Below are positions 12,824 to 24,928 of a stretch of DNA of 64,000 nucleotides, one piece after another. The notes below the pieces were generated by a model that did no database searches, was not told the origin of the DNA, and was given only the letters and a program-made list of their open reading frames with translations. The translations under genes were made by a program, and so were the position numbers. The stretch is taken from contig DF236984.1 in NCBI GenBank assembly GCA_000708835.1, positions 228,384 to 292,383 of the forward strand. The letters are read 5' to 3'. This stretch comes from Klebsormidium nitens. Taxonomy: Eukaryota; Streptophyta; Klebsormidiophyceae; Klebsormidiales; Klebsormidiaceae. The first letter of the stretch is position 1; each line of letters starts with the position of its first letter.

Positions 12824-12863
12824 GGAGTCTGGACTCTGGGCCTCTGGAGTCTGGACTCTGGAG
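12824..12863. repeat. Short tandem repeat, 22-bp period
   Basis: GGAGTCTGGACTCTGG occurs twice, at 12824 and 12846, separated by a short GCCTCT linker. Each unit is itself a partial palindrome. Confidence 0.8.
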
Positions 12864-13766
12864 GCGGACGGACACCGCAAAATTGCTCAGTGCTGAGTGT
12901 ACATACCGGTACATACAGCCCTGCAGTACGTAGCTAGTGCGCAGTGTGCACTTTTGAGGTTGGAAATTGTGGGGTCGTACCGGCGGAGCAATGATGATGA
13001 CGTAAAGCAAGGGTTTAATTGAAGATGCGAGTCTGCCAGCTGGTGCCGTACCGTTTAATACAGACCCGAAATATGTGGTTCTGATGCAGTCGACGGGCAG
13101 TCGACATACCTATCACAGGCTGTGGGCGGAATCGGGCGTACCGGTAGAAGTTGGCCCCTGGGCAGTGGGTAGGTACCTACAAGGTAGGTACGGTAGCTAG
13201 TCCTAGTATCCTAGAGGCTAGTAGCCTCAATGCAACGCTCAAGCCTCAGCCCCGCTCCGACTCCCGAGTCATGATAGGTACGTGTTGCTGCTTGTGGTTC
13301 TGATGCATTTGGCCATTTAGCATAGCTAATCATGGTGTGCACTGTGGGCATCTCGCTGCTTCGGGTCTCAAAAGACGACACGTACCTAAAGTTCCTAGCA
13401 CGGTTCCAGGTGCGGTCTGCGCTCACGAGTCAGAGGTCAAATTCAACGTCATCTCGGTCACAGGTACCCCTACGTGCATTACATCACCCTAATATATATG
13501 GGTACGTAGGTAGTACAAGGGCCCATGAGGGGCCCTCATCGGCCACGGGCCGACGTCAGCTCAGTCATCCACGCCACAAAATCCGCACGTTGTGACGTGG
13601 CCGCTTCGAATGATGCGCATTTCCACATGACGCTCAATGAGTGCCAGGCTGACTAGGTACACTGATAGCGAGACTTGGAGTTTAACCTACTGACTGCAGC
13701 TGTGGCCTTGCATTGCTGGGATTCCGGAATCCGAACCCATCAGTCGACCAGTTCATCAAGAGGGCC

Positions 13767-13773
13767 TATAAAA
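13767..13773 (+). promoter_or_regulatory. TATA box of HsbA-like gene A
   Basis: TATAAAA lies 160 bp upstream of the leader intron donor (13927). The paralogue has an equivalent box at 25643 and similar leader sequence (GCGCCACCAAA). A TGACGTGG bZIP-type motif is shared upstream (near 13592 here, near 25400 in the paralogue). Confidence 0.75.
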
Positions 13774-14682
13774 GGCATTGCCAACAGGCAGAGAGCATCA
13801 TTCATCACATTCTCTTTCGCTCACTTCGCTTCTCTCTCAGTTCTCCAGCTTTTGCCAACGCGCCACCAAACGAGGACTCCTCCCTCCAACTTGCCTTCGT
13901 CCGTCTGCCTCCTTAAAAACAGTAAGGTGAGTCAGCCAGTCCCCCACTCAGCTGGCATCGTCGCCTTTCTGGTTCTCCACTTTGCTCTGCGCCATTAGAA
14001 GGGTTGCGCCGATTGGTTTGGACGTGATTGCGAGGAGAGCCTCTCTCTAGGCTTTTGCTTTGTGTCAAGCAGAGAGTGCATTGGTGCGCTAATGATGCCC
14101 CACTCTGTGAGTCTGGCTTTGTCAATAAAGGAAACTTTACTCTGATAGGAGGATAAAGCATTCTGCGGGAGCTCATGTTTATTTGCTGTTAACGCTCGTT
14201 GACTATTCTGCACAGATTGAGTCAGAAACTGATCTGCTTCTGCATAGATTCGAAGTGGGTGGTACTAGTCTGGGCGGTTCTTGAATCTATACAGTTGTCG
14301 CCAAGGCCACCTTACTTAACCCACCAACTTAAAGCTAGCTCTTCTATTTGAACCTGCCAGAGTCCTGCAGAGCGGTATCTGGTTGTTTCCCATAGGTCGT
14401 TTGAAGAGTGCTCTTCTGATAACTGTAATGTCCTGGGACCCTTACCAGATGTTTTAAGCACCAAAGCTGGACTGCGCACGGCTCTTAAGTTAGGTCTTGG
14501 TAGCACCTCAGTTAGCCACCAACTTGCAGAGAACCATTTGGGTCACTTCAGCTCTGCTTTTCCGGGGCTTCCGATCTAAACCCAATCCAGGAAAACAAGA
14601 CATGAAGGAGCTGAGCTCTAGCTTTCTCTCTTGACCAACTGTGCTTTCTCTTGACAGCTGTCCTTCTTTGATTCCCCTGCAG

Positions 14683-15918
14683 ATGGCCCGCTCCCTGCTC
14701 GCCCTGACTGCCCTCTTGGCCCTCGCCAGCTGCATCGCCACCTCCGAGGCGCAAACGATCACTGCACCCACGGTCGTTGGCTGGCTCAAGAACATCACCA
14801 CACAGTCGCCGCAGCAGCTGCAGTCCAGTGCGAACCAGATTACCTTGCTCAGCGGCCCTCTGATCATCATTGGCCAGGGCCCCTTCCCTCCGATTATTAG
14901 GGGCTTCACCAGCATCGTGACGACCGGCACTAGCGCCAATGCGAGTATGCAGTTCTCTACGCTTCTTGCTTGCTTGGTGTGCCTGAGAAACCAACCAGAA
15001 GGGCCGCCTTTCCAGCCCTTGTGAAGGCTTGGCCTGGCAAGGCTTATGACCTTGTGTCTTTGAAATCAATCGCTTGCGTCTGCGTGTACGGTTGTTGCCT
15101 TTGACACTCACGTTCCCTCACTTCCAGTCATTCGACCATATTGAGGCCTGAGTTGAATGAAAGCCTTGTTGGGAGGTGAGTCTGAAGCAGGACCGAAAAG
15201 TTGTGACGTCACTTCTTATGCTGTGGTTGCAAACTGGACGAGCCTCAACAAATGTTGAAGCATTTGAGCTAGGCTACTTGCAGCACACATCTACTGTGCA
15301 AGACTCTTGGATCGAACTCGCGTTCTTCGCGTTACACCGGCCAGGGGTTAGAGGACATTCCAAGGGTCGCAAACCTTTCTGTTTTCTGCTTGCCCTTTAG
15401 CGTCTTTGTTGGGTCGACCAATACCGAACCATGCACTCGAGGCGCTTTGGTTAACCCCTCGACCTCATAATCTACTTTGCCAATCTGCAGACACAGCTTT
15501 AGTACCCGACAACCCAGTTCCACTAACCGCCCCGCCTCTTTCCGCTGCGCAGACCTAGCTCAACGGCGGCACCGTGGGCCCTTTCTCCCCTGCCGACCAG
15601 ACGGCCATCTTCAATGCGTTCCGCACCTTCGTCACAGTCCACCAGCAGCTGCTCAACATCCTCATCGGCAAATCCGGCCTCTTCCAAACTGCGCCCTTCA
15701 TTGGGCAGCCCATCTCTCAGGTGCTCCGCAGCATCGAGTCTATTGTCGACGCGCTCGCGTTCAATCTGATCGACGCGTGCCAGGCCAGGGCGGCGGACCT
15801 GACCTCTGAGAAGGACAAGCTGAAGGTAACCATCCAACTCGTCATCACCAAGTACGATGGTATCAGCGTGGCCGGCGTCCAGCCCGGCGGCCGGAAGCTG
15901 CTGAGCGTGGCGGCATAA
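14683..15918 (+). CDS. Small secreted protein A, HsbA-like (hydrophobic surface binding)
   Basis: Starts with a clear signal peptide (MARSLLALTALLALASC..SEA). Exon 1 is 14683 to about 14946 and exon 2 is about 15559-15918, ending RKLLSVAA-stop. The mature protein is small and helical; FSPADQTAIFNAF, LLNILIGK and IESIVDALAFNLID recall the fungal HsbA/galactomannoprotein family, but the match is by eye. A leader intron (13927-14682) ends directly before the ATG, exactly as in the paralogue at 26577. The exon 1/exon 2 junction is not settled: the good donor at 14947 leaves phase 1, while TAG at 15556-15558 forces exon 2 to start at 15559 in phase 0. A weaker donor further downstream or a mini-exon may resolve it. 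Gene B differs by two bases at this boundary. Confidence 0.7.
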
Positions 15919-18849
15919 AAGCGTGCCGTTTCTAGTTTGCCAGGCTTTACAAACTTCAGGTAATAGAGGGTGAAGTAGTAGTAAAGAGTTCGTACGCATG
16001 GTCTGTAAGTTCCGTGCGAGGAAAAGCTTGCAGCTGAAAGAAAGCGAGCCTGTCAAATTCACAATGCAGTTAGAACCAGTGGGGACTGTGGAAATGTCGA
16101 AGTTGCGAATGTAAAGGCTGGGTGTGAGGCACAGAGACTAAACGCTATTGCAAGAAATAAAATTACATGTGGCGCGTAGGACTCGTGCAATTTTGATTAC
16201 TGCCTGACCGCTACTTAGGTTACTTTGCTCGCAGCTGCAACTGAACTCAGTAAAGTCGAACTTTGCGTCGTGAAACTTTTGAAAAAGAACAACTCTGAAG
16301 TACAGTGAAGTATTCAAAGTAGAACGCGCACCTTTCTGGCAGACATTAAATAAATAGCATGCATCTCGCTGTCCCATTTTATGAGACAATCTCGATCATT
16401 GTCAAAGGCTTACTAAGTCTTACTAAGTTAACTCCATAGTCTCCAATCTACCGGACATGCCTACTCAACTAAGCGTATTTCATTTATGCTAAGGCCATGG
16501 AATATGTTTCAGATCTTTCCAGTACTAAAAGCCAAAACGTGCACTATTCTATCCAGCTGCAACGTTCACATGTACCATGGCACTCCCATTTGATTTACTC
16601 CCAATATAGTATACTATTTCGTAGTACATCCTTTTCCTCATAACTTGGCAATAAACGGCCGGACCTAGTACTCACACAATTCGTCATTCTATTCATCAGT
16701 TCATCCGCTTCAGCTGGGCCCGATAAGTAAGTCTCGGCACTGTCACTCCTCGCAACAATGGTCACTGTAAATTCCACTTTAATGACGCTTTCAAGTTCGA
16801 ATTGTACAGAGAAGAACATCGCGCCAAATCTAGCTGCATGATAACTTGATAAATTTGGTTCGTATCAACTGGATCATACTACCTACTCACGCACGTCAAC
16901 AGACAATGAACCGTACAGAGTTGTAACAAAAGACAAGCCGAGCATATGTGCTGGTCAAGGATTGCATGTTAGCTTTTTATACGAGGTCAAATGTGAGCTC
17001 TACAATACGTAGACGTTTGAACCTACACGTACCCATCCAAAGACGTTCAGGCGAAAGAAAGCTCAACCCTTGAACCCGGCGCACCTCAAGTCTGTCATTC
17101 GAATCTACATTCCTCAAACGCTATATACGTTTCCGTAATTAGTTAGTACGCCTGCGAGCTACGACATCTGCTTGCAAAGCCCGCAGGCCCTGAAGAAGTT
17201 CTCGGATTCGAGTTGCGCCGCGCGGGTCCGCCGGCCTCTCGCCGCCCTCCGACGTAACGGGAATCATGATAGACTGTGTGCCAGAATGTATATATGTCCG
17301 CAAACCTAAACGGCCCGGTTTATGCAAGCGCTTGCTAGGTACAGCTGCACCTCGAGGGCTTTTGGGGGTTGAAAACTCCTCAGGTTTCAATCAAAGAAAG
17401 GCACTCTTTAGAACATCACTGCTCATATAAGCGTCAGTGAATCTTCGATGTGCGGACAGGTTAGACTCGTGTCATGCTTGGAAAAAGTACCGTCATACGT
17501 CACCGGTCGCGGGCCCCGTTTTTTAGAAGCTGCGCATGTAGTTCGTTCAGCATTTCAGCAGTTAAGCAAGCCATGGAAGCACGATTCCAAGCGGCCCCTC
17601 TTCTATCTGTTGGACAATTACTAGCCTAGTCTGATTCATACAACGCGCCGCGCACCGGTCAAGAAGACTCCTGCTTGGAGCACGCGCGCTGGCATAAGCC
17701 TTGCTCCGCGCGACTCACTTTCAGTCCTCTCGCTTTCCCTTGATCCAACACATCAAGTGCGTCGGCCTCTCATATTGGCTTGCCTCTTCCTGAAGGGAAG
17801 AGGGCATCCATACAAATCGGGGTTTTTGCCGCCGTACGGCGCCGCTCTGCGGGCCCGCCGTCGGACCTGCTTCGCTTGGCCCGTTTCGACGATAAAACTC
17901 GGCGTACGGCCTATAAATTTGTCAACATAGTTTGGCGAGATTTGTCCGACTGGGCCCGCTTGCGGCGCAGTTCGCAGCTTACGGATCGAACATTTTGGTC
18001 CGACCACTGCATGGTGCAAGTCCCGGTGTCGAGCTTCGTGCATGTTCGCGGACTTCGACGACGAAGTTTCGTGCTTGCTTGGTCGGTGGTGTTACGGCTA
18101 AACAATCCACACCGTTCAAACGAGCTTTCGACGATCGAAAGCAAAATCAGATTGTCAACCGTTGATCGGCGACATAATCAAGGAAGAGGCAAGCGTCCGC
18201 CGTCACACAGACGGCGACCCATGTAGTAATCTACACTCATCCGAATTTTCGCGTGACCGTGCATGATCCAATTCATCATAAAATGGCCGCTCACATTCAT
18301 GTGTGCTTAAAGGGGGCGTCGGGGTATAAAACCCAATTTCCGCCGACCAATTTTGACATCCGGCTTGGCAAATATTGGCAACTTGAATAAAGTGGCATGC
18401 AAGCGCGCTCGCCTTGAAGTCGAACTCTGCCGTGAAGCGTGGGTTCGAATCCCAAATTTTTGACATTTCAGTCTCTTTTGCCCCGTTCTTTTTGTGCCCC
18501 TTGGCAGCTGACGCAGGGTGACGTCAATGATTAGGAACCGCGGTACTTGTCGGTATGATACCTACGGCCAGCTTCCGGTCCCTGCCTGGCGCCCCAGCTT
18601 CGGTTGGTACCGCATTTGGCTGGTCCTTGAAAGGTTCCACACCGTGTTGAAATCGAGACAGATTTCAGCCGTCCGATAGATTCAACACCAGTGTTTGCAC
18701 CGTGCGATCCAAATGCACTCGTGAGTGCAGACGCCCACTTTAATCAAATTGCCGCTTGATCGGATCGAAGACTATCATTCTTTTGTTCAACTGAATCTGG
18801 ATTCGCCCTACTATTACTGAACAGACTATTCTCGATGTACTTGACAGTC
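15919..18849. other. Intergenic region between HsbA-like gene A and the pseudogene
   Basis: No supported gene. The block near 17670 (TTGGAGCACGCGCGCTGGCA, 20 bp) recurs near 29570 at the same place in unit 2. A tRNA-Ser-like relic lies at 18385-18460. An 83-codon frame on the minus strand (17390-17139) has no supporting context. Confidence 0.55.
18385..18460 (+). pseudogene. tRNA-Ser-like relic
   Basis: Contains a perfect B box (GGTTCGAATCC, 18442-18452) within a good T arm, an AGTGG D-loop-like start, a GCCTTGAA stretch like the anticodon region of tRNA-Ser(UGA), and a long variable region. The acceptor stem does not pair and the anticodon stem is degraded, so it is probably a dead tRNA or tRNA-derived SINE fragment. 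Confidence 0.45.
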
Positions 18850-21800
18850 GAACAGGAGAAACCGCCGTTCAACGAAAGCCTTATTATCCAACGTAACGGG
18901 GGGCAGCCAGCCCACTGGATGCTGCGTCGTACTGATCCCCCTCCCGTTAAAAGCGAGGTAAATCGTCTTCCCCTTGAATGTGAAAAACAAGCTAACGTTT
19001 CCCGGCCGCTGAGGCTCGCCCAGCATCCAGATCGACCGATTGTCCGCATTGAAAACGCTCCGGGGGGGGCAGGTCGTACACCGTTTTCGACGCGTGCGCG
19101 GCCCAGCCGCCTGCCTTCTCTTTAATCGTCGAAAACCGTTAGCTCGGAGATGGACCACGTGGCGGGCGACGAGCCCGTCTGACGGATCTCCAGGCAGCGC
19201 GCGCTGGCTTGAGTTTTCAACTTGAGGTCGACGAGACCGGTGAAGGAAGCGGAGACGTTGGCGGTCCCGGTTTGGGCGGTGGCGTATGGATACGTCGCGA
19301 CCAACTCCGCATACGACATGGGGCTGTGTCAACCGCTTTGACAAGAGGAATGGACATCTCTCCAAGGACATCTCTCCAAGTTAACAGCCGGCGCACGTCC
19401 GCGGACCCAAAGCAAGCAGTTGACATCTGCTAAGCAAACCCTTAGGACTTCAAGATGGTCACGAATTCGCAACTTCCGTGCATCGCGCCCTCGACGCAAA
19501 ACCTCCGCCTAATAGCGCTCTACCGGACTGCTCATGTTTGCGGGCCAAGTCTAATCTCGCTTCCTCCAATCACGAGGGCAATCCAGATCGAAGTTCAGTG
19601 GACTCTGTCTCAGACCTTAAAACTGAGCAAAGACCGAAAAATACGATGCCGAGCGACACGAGGCTCGGAATCTTCGACTTCGATGCATCTAATTCACCAT
19701 GCCTATCCTCAGCGCAATGCTTACGCAAGCGCAGTGCCGACAGATTTATCCACCTTCTACTTACACAAAAGGGACCAATTAGAACCTCCGTCGAGTCTCA
19801 AGCTTCGCTTTGGAATCGATACTTCCAGATTCCAACTTTTGATAGCGGCGACTCATGAATGGGCGCGGACTTTTCACTAAAGAAGGGGACAAGATGAGCG
19901 CCTCACGAAAGCGAGCGGAACGAGGCTCGGGTTTCCCCACGTGACGCAGTCCAGTAACGCGTACAGCATTGAGCCGCGGCAGTAGTCGAAGGGCCGCCGG
20001 GCAGGGTTCAAAAGCACCCGCGACGCCGTCTGTGCGGCTTTCATGTCAACCTGCGGGATGCACTGTTTCAGCTCATTCGTCACTTTCTGGGCGGGCGTTT
20101 TGGACGGGGGACGGGTCAGTACTCCGGCGACCACAGAGCAGGCGAGGCAATTTGAAGTAGTCGCTCAAGACATTTTTCAAGATGGAAGACAGCTCTTTCA
20201 GAGACTTGTCATTATTTGAGTGCAGGAGTACAAGCTCAACTACGAAGCCTGTCGAGGTTGCGTAAGAGGTTTCAAGGTCAAGGCGATGCGACTTTACGGC
20301 TTTCTCTCGTGTTTCGGAATTACAAGAGTTCTGACAGTGCTGGCGCTGATGGAAGTTCTGCAAATGCTGCAGACCCTGTTTCCGAGTCAAAGTCCATAGG
20401 CTCTAAGCTCAATAGCATCATAGGAAGGGCCTAGGAAAAAGAGGAGCCTTATGACCTGACTTGGGAGAGGAGAGCTTTCGACAGGTCGCTTCTGTGGATT
20501 AGATCTTAAAGGACCAGCTTAAAATGGCGACTACGACACCGCCCGCGGCACATTTCTCAACCACCTGCCAAGCTTCCGGGTTCCTCGAAGTGCAGCAACT
20601 ACAGATAAACGGGATCGACAGAAGACGAAAGCAGAGATTGATCCGAAAGGAAGGCGTAGCTTCTTACCAGGAATCGCTGGTTCGTGTGATCCTGAATGGG
20701 CGCCACGAAGTCTGTAAAGTCTTGAGGCGCCACGTTGGTGTGATCCCGTACTGTCGCGATGAGTCGGCCCCTGGTTGAGCCGATACGCACGTCGACGTGT
20801 GCGCGCTGCGAGCTGCGAAGGAGAGGAACTCAAGATTCAGAGAACTTAACACTCTCTTGTTTAGCCTTACAGGAACCAGATCGGAAACAAAAGCTTTCAG
20901 AAAGCGCTAGCAAAATCGCGCTAGTGATGTTGTCTGCTTTAAGGGCATGCGCATCCAATATCTGTTTAGATGCGGGCGTCTCCATAACGTAACTTCAAGC
21001 GAGGAACAAAAGATGACGCGGAAAGCACTCTCTTTCCTTCAGAGTACAGCCCGGTATGTCGAATGCATAAGCAGAGCCTAAAAGGGGAGACAAGAGGTAG
21101 TATAAATGTCCGAGCTTGGCATGTACCTGTATGCGGGGATGCGTATTGAATCGATGTTGAATAGGTTCCAGTTGTCGTATCGCAGCCAGTCCCCGTCGGT
21201 GACATTGTATACTTCGGTTTCGCCCCGGATAGGGTCAGCCGTTGGCCGCTCCGAAATGTATGGGCTGCTCTGCAGAAGAAGAGTCAAAATGAAGTTAGGA
21301 GGACACGGATCGGTTCTCTTCCTTCGCTGATTCTGCGACCAGAAAAAACACAAGACCTGGAATCTATTCGACGACCTTAATGATCGCCGGAAAGTCTTTT
21401 ATTGCCGATAATACCAGTAGTAAGGAATCTCCTGTCGAGAGAGCAAGATGAACTTCAAACTCTCAGGTCATCATATTTGCTCGCAATCCTCGTCAAAGTC
21501 CAAGCGGAAAACAAGAGCTGATAACGGCAAGTCGTTCATTGGCAGGCACCTTTGTGAATCAAGGGGGCATTTGGCCATTGCATACCTCGCCCTCTTCGGC
21601 TAGGAAGATCTAGGAAGCAGCAGATCCGGCTGATTGCAAACTCGCGGACAAATCCAGGAGGCTTGTTTTTCAGACCCACCTTGTCGTCGTAAATTTTCGT
21701 TTGCCATACGGACGGCATGCTCTGGGACCACCCAATGTCCGTCAGCGGCGGTGCGCCATTCAAGCCGCCGCTGCAATCAGAGTGGTTCTGAATAAAAGCC

Positions 21801-23577
21801 AGGAAACAGGCGCTTATCTTCGAAGGCAGTCGTTCATGGAACCTCAAATGGGGACCTCTGTTTTCGTTGAAAACGTGTTTGTGTGGGGCAGGGGCGACTA
21901 GCTGATAATACTACGGGTCTCGCGGAGCCGCAACCCCGCGAGCGGCGTTCCAAAGAGCGCAGAACTATACTGATCTTGCCAAATCCTCCTCAATGCTTTA
22001 AGCTTGAATCCTGGGAACACCCGGCTGAGCGCGCGCTAACCCCCTGCAAACCCTCCCGTAACCATCTCGGAGGACGAGCTCCATGACGTGAGCCCAACTC
22101 GAGCGGCCGCGACCCCGCGAGCGGCGAGAAGCACAGTGGACCTTTCAGTTCTGATTACCCTTGCTGAATCGCGCGCTAACCCCGTCGAAACTCTCCCAAA
22201 CCCACCTGGTTCATTAGGCAAACCCGACTTCGAGCGGCGTCCCGTACACCCGGAGGGGATCCCCCAATGCTTCCCTCCTGTCTTGTGCCAGGCCCGGCCC
22301 GCCCAGGCGACTCCACCGACCACATCTTTGCTCATGAGCGGGTCTGCCCAAGAGGTCGGGGTTGTGCCCCAGGCAGGTGTAGACGGAGTAGGAGCCAAAA
22401 GGCCTGCAGCCAGCCGACAGAGTCTGTCATGTATAATTGCACCAAGGGGTCCTCACTGTTGGCAACGAAGAATTATGGCCGAAAGAGGTATGCATTTTGA
22501 CCAGTCACCCCTTGGCAGAGGGATGCTACTTTGCAGATCCTTTACATTTATTGTGCAATTGTACGATCCTCCGCAGTTGGCAATCTGCGCTGCTTCGCAA
22601 TGGGATAAGATGAAAGATGGTCCTGAGGAATGGTAGCAGTCGAAAGGCTGCCTCAGCTCACACAGAGGCAAAACCTGAAGTTCCTTTTCTATGGCTGGGA
22701 TCTGTGGCTGGACTTTTGGCATACAACTCCCAAAGCAGACATCGCCAGCTGCTATGGTTTCTTTGCCGTTGGACTATAACGCTGGCGCTCAAAGCACTGC
22801 CTGACAATTAGAAATGAGAAGCCTTAGTGGTTCTCCCATTTCAATGAGGCCAACTAACTAGAGGGGGGGCCCTGCTCACCCGTGCGTTCAAGCGAAAGGC
22901 TGGCCGAACTCCGCTGCCCCGATGCTGTAACTAGGCACGTCCGCTGACTCAGCGCTGGGGGAGCCCAGAGTGTGCACTCCGGGTGTCAGGTCAAAAGGCA
23001 GCCAGTGCTCAGAGATGTTGCAGCGCTCTGGCAGCACCGTCGAGGCAGGTGGAACCTGCGTGTAAAAGTTCAACAAAATCATAGCCATAATAGGACATCA
23101 GTCTTGTCAGGTGTACGTGATTTTTGAAGCAAGTGTAAAGCAGATGCAGATGCACAATTTCAAAATCGCTTGCACAAGATTTCAAAACCGCTTGCACCAG
23201 ATTCCCAGCTGGCTGCAATTCCAAAGCATTGCGTGCGGTCCTCCGTGATTGATTGCTGAAGCAACATGGCTAGACACAATCTGCCAGCATGCCTGAAATG
23301 GGGTATAGAGGATGCGTCAGCATAGACCACTGGTGTCAGATTGTGCCTTGAAAGATCCTCACTGGCAAAGTTGCAGCGACGCACCAGTTACGCACTCCCA
23401 ACCAGAAAACTGAGCCAAATGCCCCCTTTATCCAGTTTGTGCGGCGAACAAAGAAGAAGTGGAGGACAAGGCAGCAACAGCAGAGCTAGTTTGATTAACT
23501 GGCCAACGTGAGTGATGTGGCGGCTGATAATAATGTGACCTTTTGGTGCTCATCTAGATTGGAAGTTAGCTAGACCA

Positions 23578-23602
23578 CACCACCACCACCACCACCACCA
23601 CT
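23578..23602. repeat. (CAC)n microsatellite
   Basis: About eight CAC units in the first intron of the pseudogene. The intact copy has the same repeat at the same place (41581-41605), so it predates the duplication. Confidence 0.9.
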
Positions 23603-23666
23603 TTCTGAAACTAGAATGGCATGAAGCCGGACCTGTCAATCTCTTTGTAAAAAGTGGATGTTGTTC

Positions 23667-23690
23667 TTGCCAGCTGGCGCCAGCTGGCAA
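23667..23690. repeat. 24-bp perfect palindrome
   Basis: TTGCCAGCTGGC followed directly by its complement. The corresponding place in the intact copy (near 41670) has only a single CCAGCTG, so the palindrome is private to the pseudogene. Confidence 0.85.
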
Positions 23691-24399
23691 AGCGTTCACT
23701 ATCAGCGTCAAGCTAGTACAGAAAGGAGCAGTTCGCCATAGTGCAGCGCAGCCAGGGATCCTGTAGCCAATGCCAATGCCATTTCAACCAGGTCTCCAAT
23801 GAGACATAAGCCAGAGGCACTGCCCCATCAAGCAGATTAATATGAAATTGACCACCTACCTGTCATGCACAGGTGCAGTCCTTCTATCCTTCTATGAGCT
23901 GACTTTCATTATTCCCAGCTAGAGGTCTCCCTCCTGTCAAAGTATCCAACCAATTTCAGCCGGTCATTGTCTGCGCCGCCGAATGCGCGCCAACAAAGCT
24001 GTTGCCGCCCTGAATGTAGTGGACGAAAGTCCGCTGAAGTTTGCTGCGGAGGACATTTCCACTTGTTACCAGAAAGACCATGGTGTCGTAGGCTGCCAAA
24101 CCCATTGGCTGAGCCCTGCGTTTCCAGGTTTCCAGGTGCTCAAAGCCACCTCTTTGCAGAGCTTAATTGGGGGAATCGGTCCATGCTGCTCTCCAGCTTG
24201 ACCTGTGAAGAGGAGGACTCGGAGGGGAGCTGCACCAATGCATTTGGTGCAGAATAGCATCCCTAGAAAGAGAATGTACCTAAGACAAATGGTTGGGCGC
24301 TTCATCCCTGCACGGTAATTCGGTGACTGGCAGCCATCTCAGGCCCGCCAGCTTTCAACCTTCGAAGTTCGAACGTGTTCCACTGGCGCGCTTTTGATG

Positions 24400-24800
24400 T
24401 AGACAGGTACCGGTAGGACCTGAAGGTACTAGGTACCGTAGTACCGTCACGGTAGGTAGGAGCTATAGCTTATGGGACATGGTTGTCATGGTCAAACGGT
24501 CCGATCAGTGCCAAGTTGGATTATTCACAACAGTAAAACGGTCGGCATGTACCTACTACCTAGTAGGTAGATCAGTGTCGAAGCTTGAAGGGGCCCTCGG
24601 GCGGTGCGCCATTGGGGACCGGGCCACCGGGGTATTCTGTAGTAGCCGGCTAGATACTTAGTAAATTGTAGGTACCGGGGGGCCGCCTCGCCTCAGCCCG
24701 GGAGGTCCGGCCTGACTACTCCCGAGTCCCGACTCCCGAGTCCGAGTCCCAAGTACCGTACGTCCCTAGTACCGTACGACGACCGACAACGAGTCCGTAT
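24400..24800. repeat. GTAC/GGTACC-rich tract
   Basis: Dense GGTAC, GTACC, TAGGTA and GGTACCG words, largely self-complementary. Similar tracts occur at 42575-42830 upstream of the intact large gene, near 11815-11870 and 13140-13210, and at the right edge of the window (about 63930-63980). Confidence 0.6.
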
Positions 24801-24844
24801 AGTCCGGACTCGGGGAATCGACTACCTAGGTAGTTCAAGTTTTA

Positions 24845-24928
24845 ACTGGTTTAAAGTTGCCTGTGGAACAGGTGGCGCTCACTTGTCCGCTCGCGGCTCC
24901 ACCTGTTCCACAGGCAATCATAACCAGT
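24845..24928. repeat. Long hairpin (perfect 19-bp arms plus outer extension)
   Basis: Arms 24857-24875 and 24899-24917 are exact inverted copies (TTGCCTGTGGAACAGGTGG) around a 23-base loop. Pairing resumes outside with ACTGGTT at 24845 and AACCAGT ending at 24928. It lies between the two duplicated units and codes for nothing visible. Confidence 0.85.

Larger units (their letters stand above)
10361..13766. other. 3.4-kb intergenic region
   Basis: No credible gene. It contains a MITE-like element (12339-12608), a short tandem repeat (12824-12863), and GTAC/GGTACC-rich tracts near 11815-11870 and 13140-13210. Toward 13600 it becomes the promoter of HsbA-like gene A. The final part (about 12990-13620) resembles, in patches, the region upstream of gene B. 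Confidence 0.6.
18850..24335 (-). pseudogene. Decayed, internally deleted copy of the ThuA/GSDH multidomain gene
   Basis: Matches the intact gene at 42311-29815 exon by exon. Exon 1 remnant is 24335-23860, with the signal peptide (LGMLFCTKCIGAAPLRVLLF) preserved but deletions and frameshifts in the ThuA core. Exon 2 remnant is about 23055-22881. Exon 3 survives only as its 5' part, 22398 to about 22247. Exons 4-9, nearly all of 10, and 11-12 are missing. Exons 13 (21770-21680, 91 bp) and 14 (21269-21127, 143 bp) keep the same lengths and splice sites as the intact copy. Exons 15 (20812-20668) and 16 (to 19907) also remain. Exon 17 (from about 19310) has a premature TAA after TVFDD and later frameshifts. 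No catalytic dehydrogenase region is left, so this is a pseudogene; a short spliced transcript remains possible. Confidence 0.85.

Noticed and set aside
15523-16062. 179-codon frame antisense to HsbA-like gene A
   Set aside because: It mirrors the coding exon on the other strand, and composition explains it.
17139-17390. Minus-strand 83-codon frame with a plausible-looking C-terminus
   Set aside because: No family recognised, no splice or promoter context, and no counterpart in unit 2.
22088-22636. 182-codon plus-strand frame
   Set aside because: Lies antisense over pseudogene exon 3 and the repeat that follows; no independent support.
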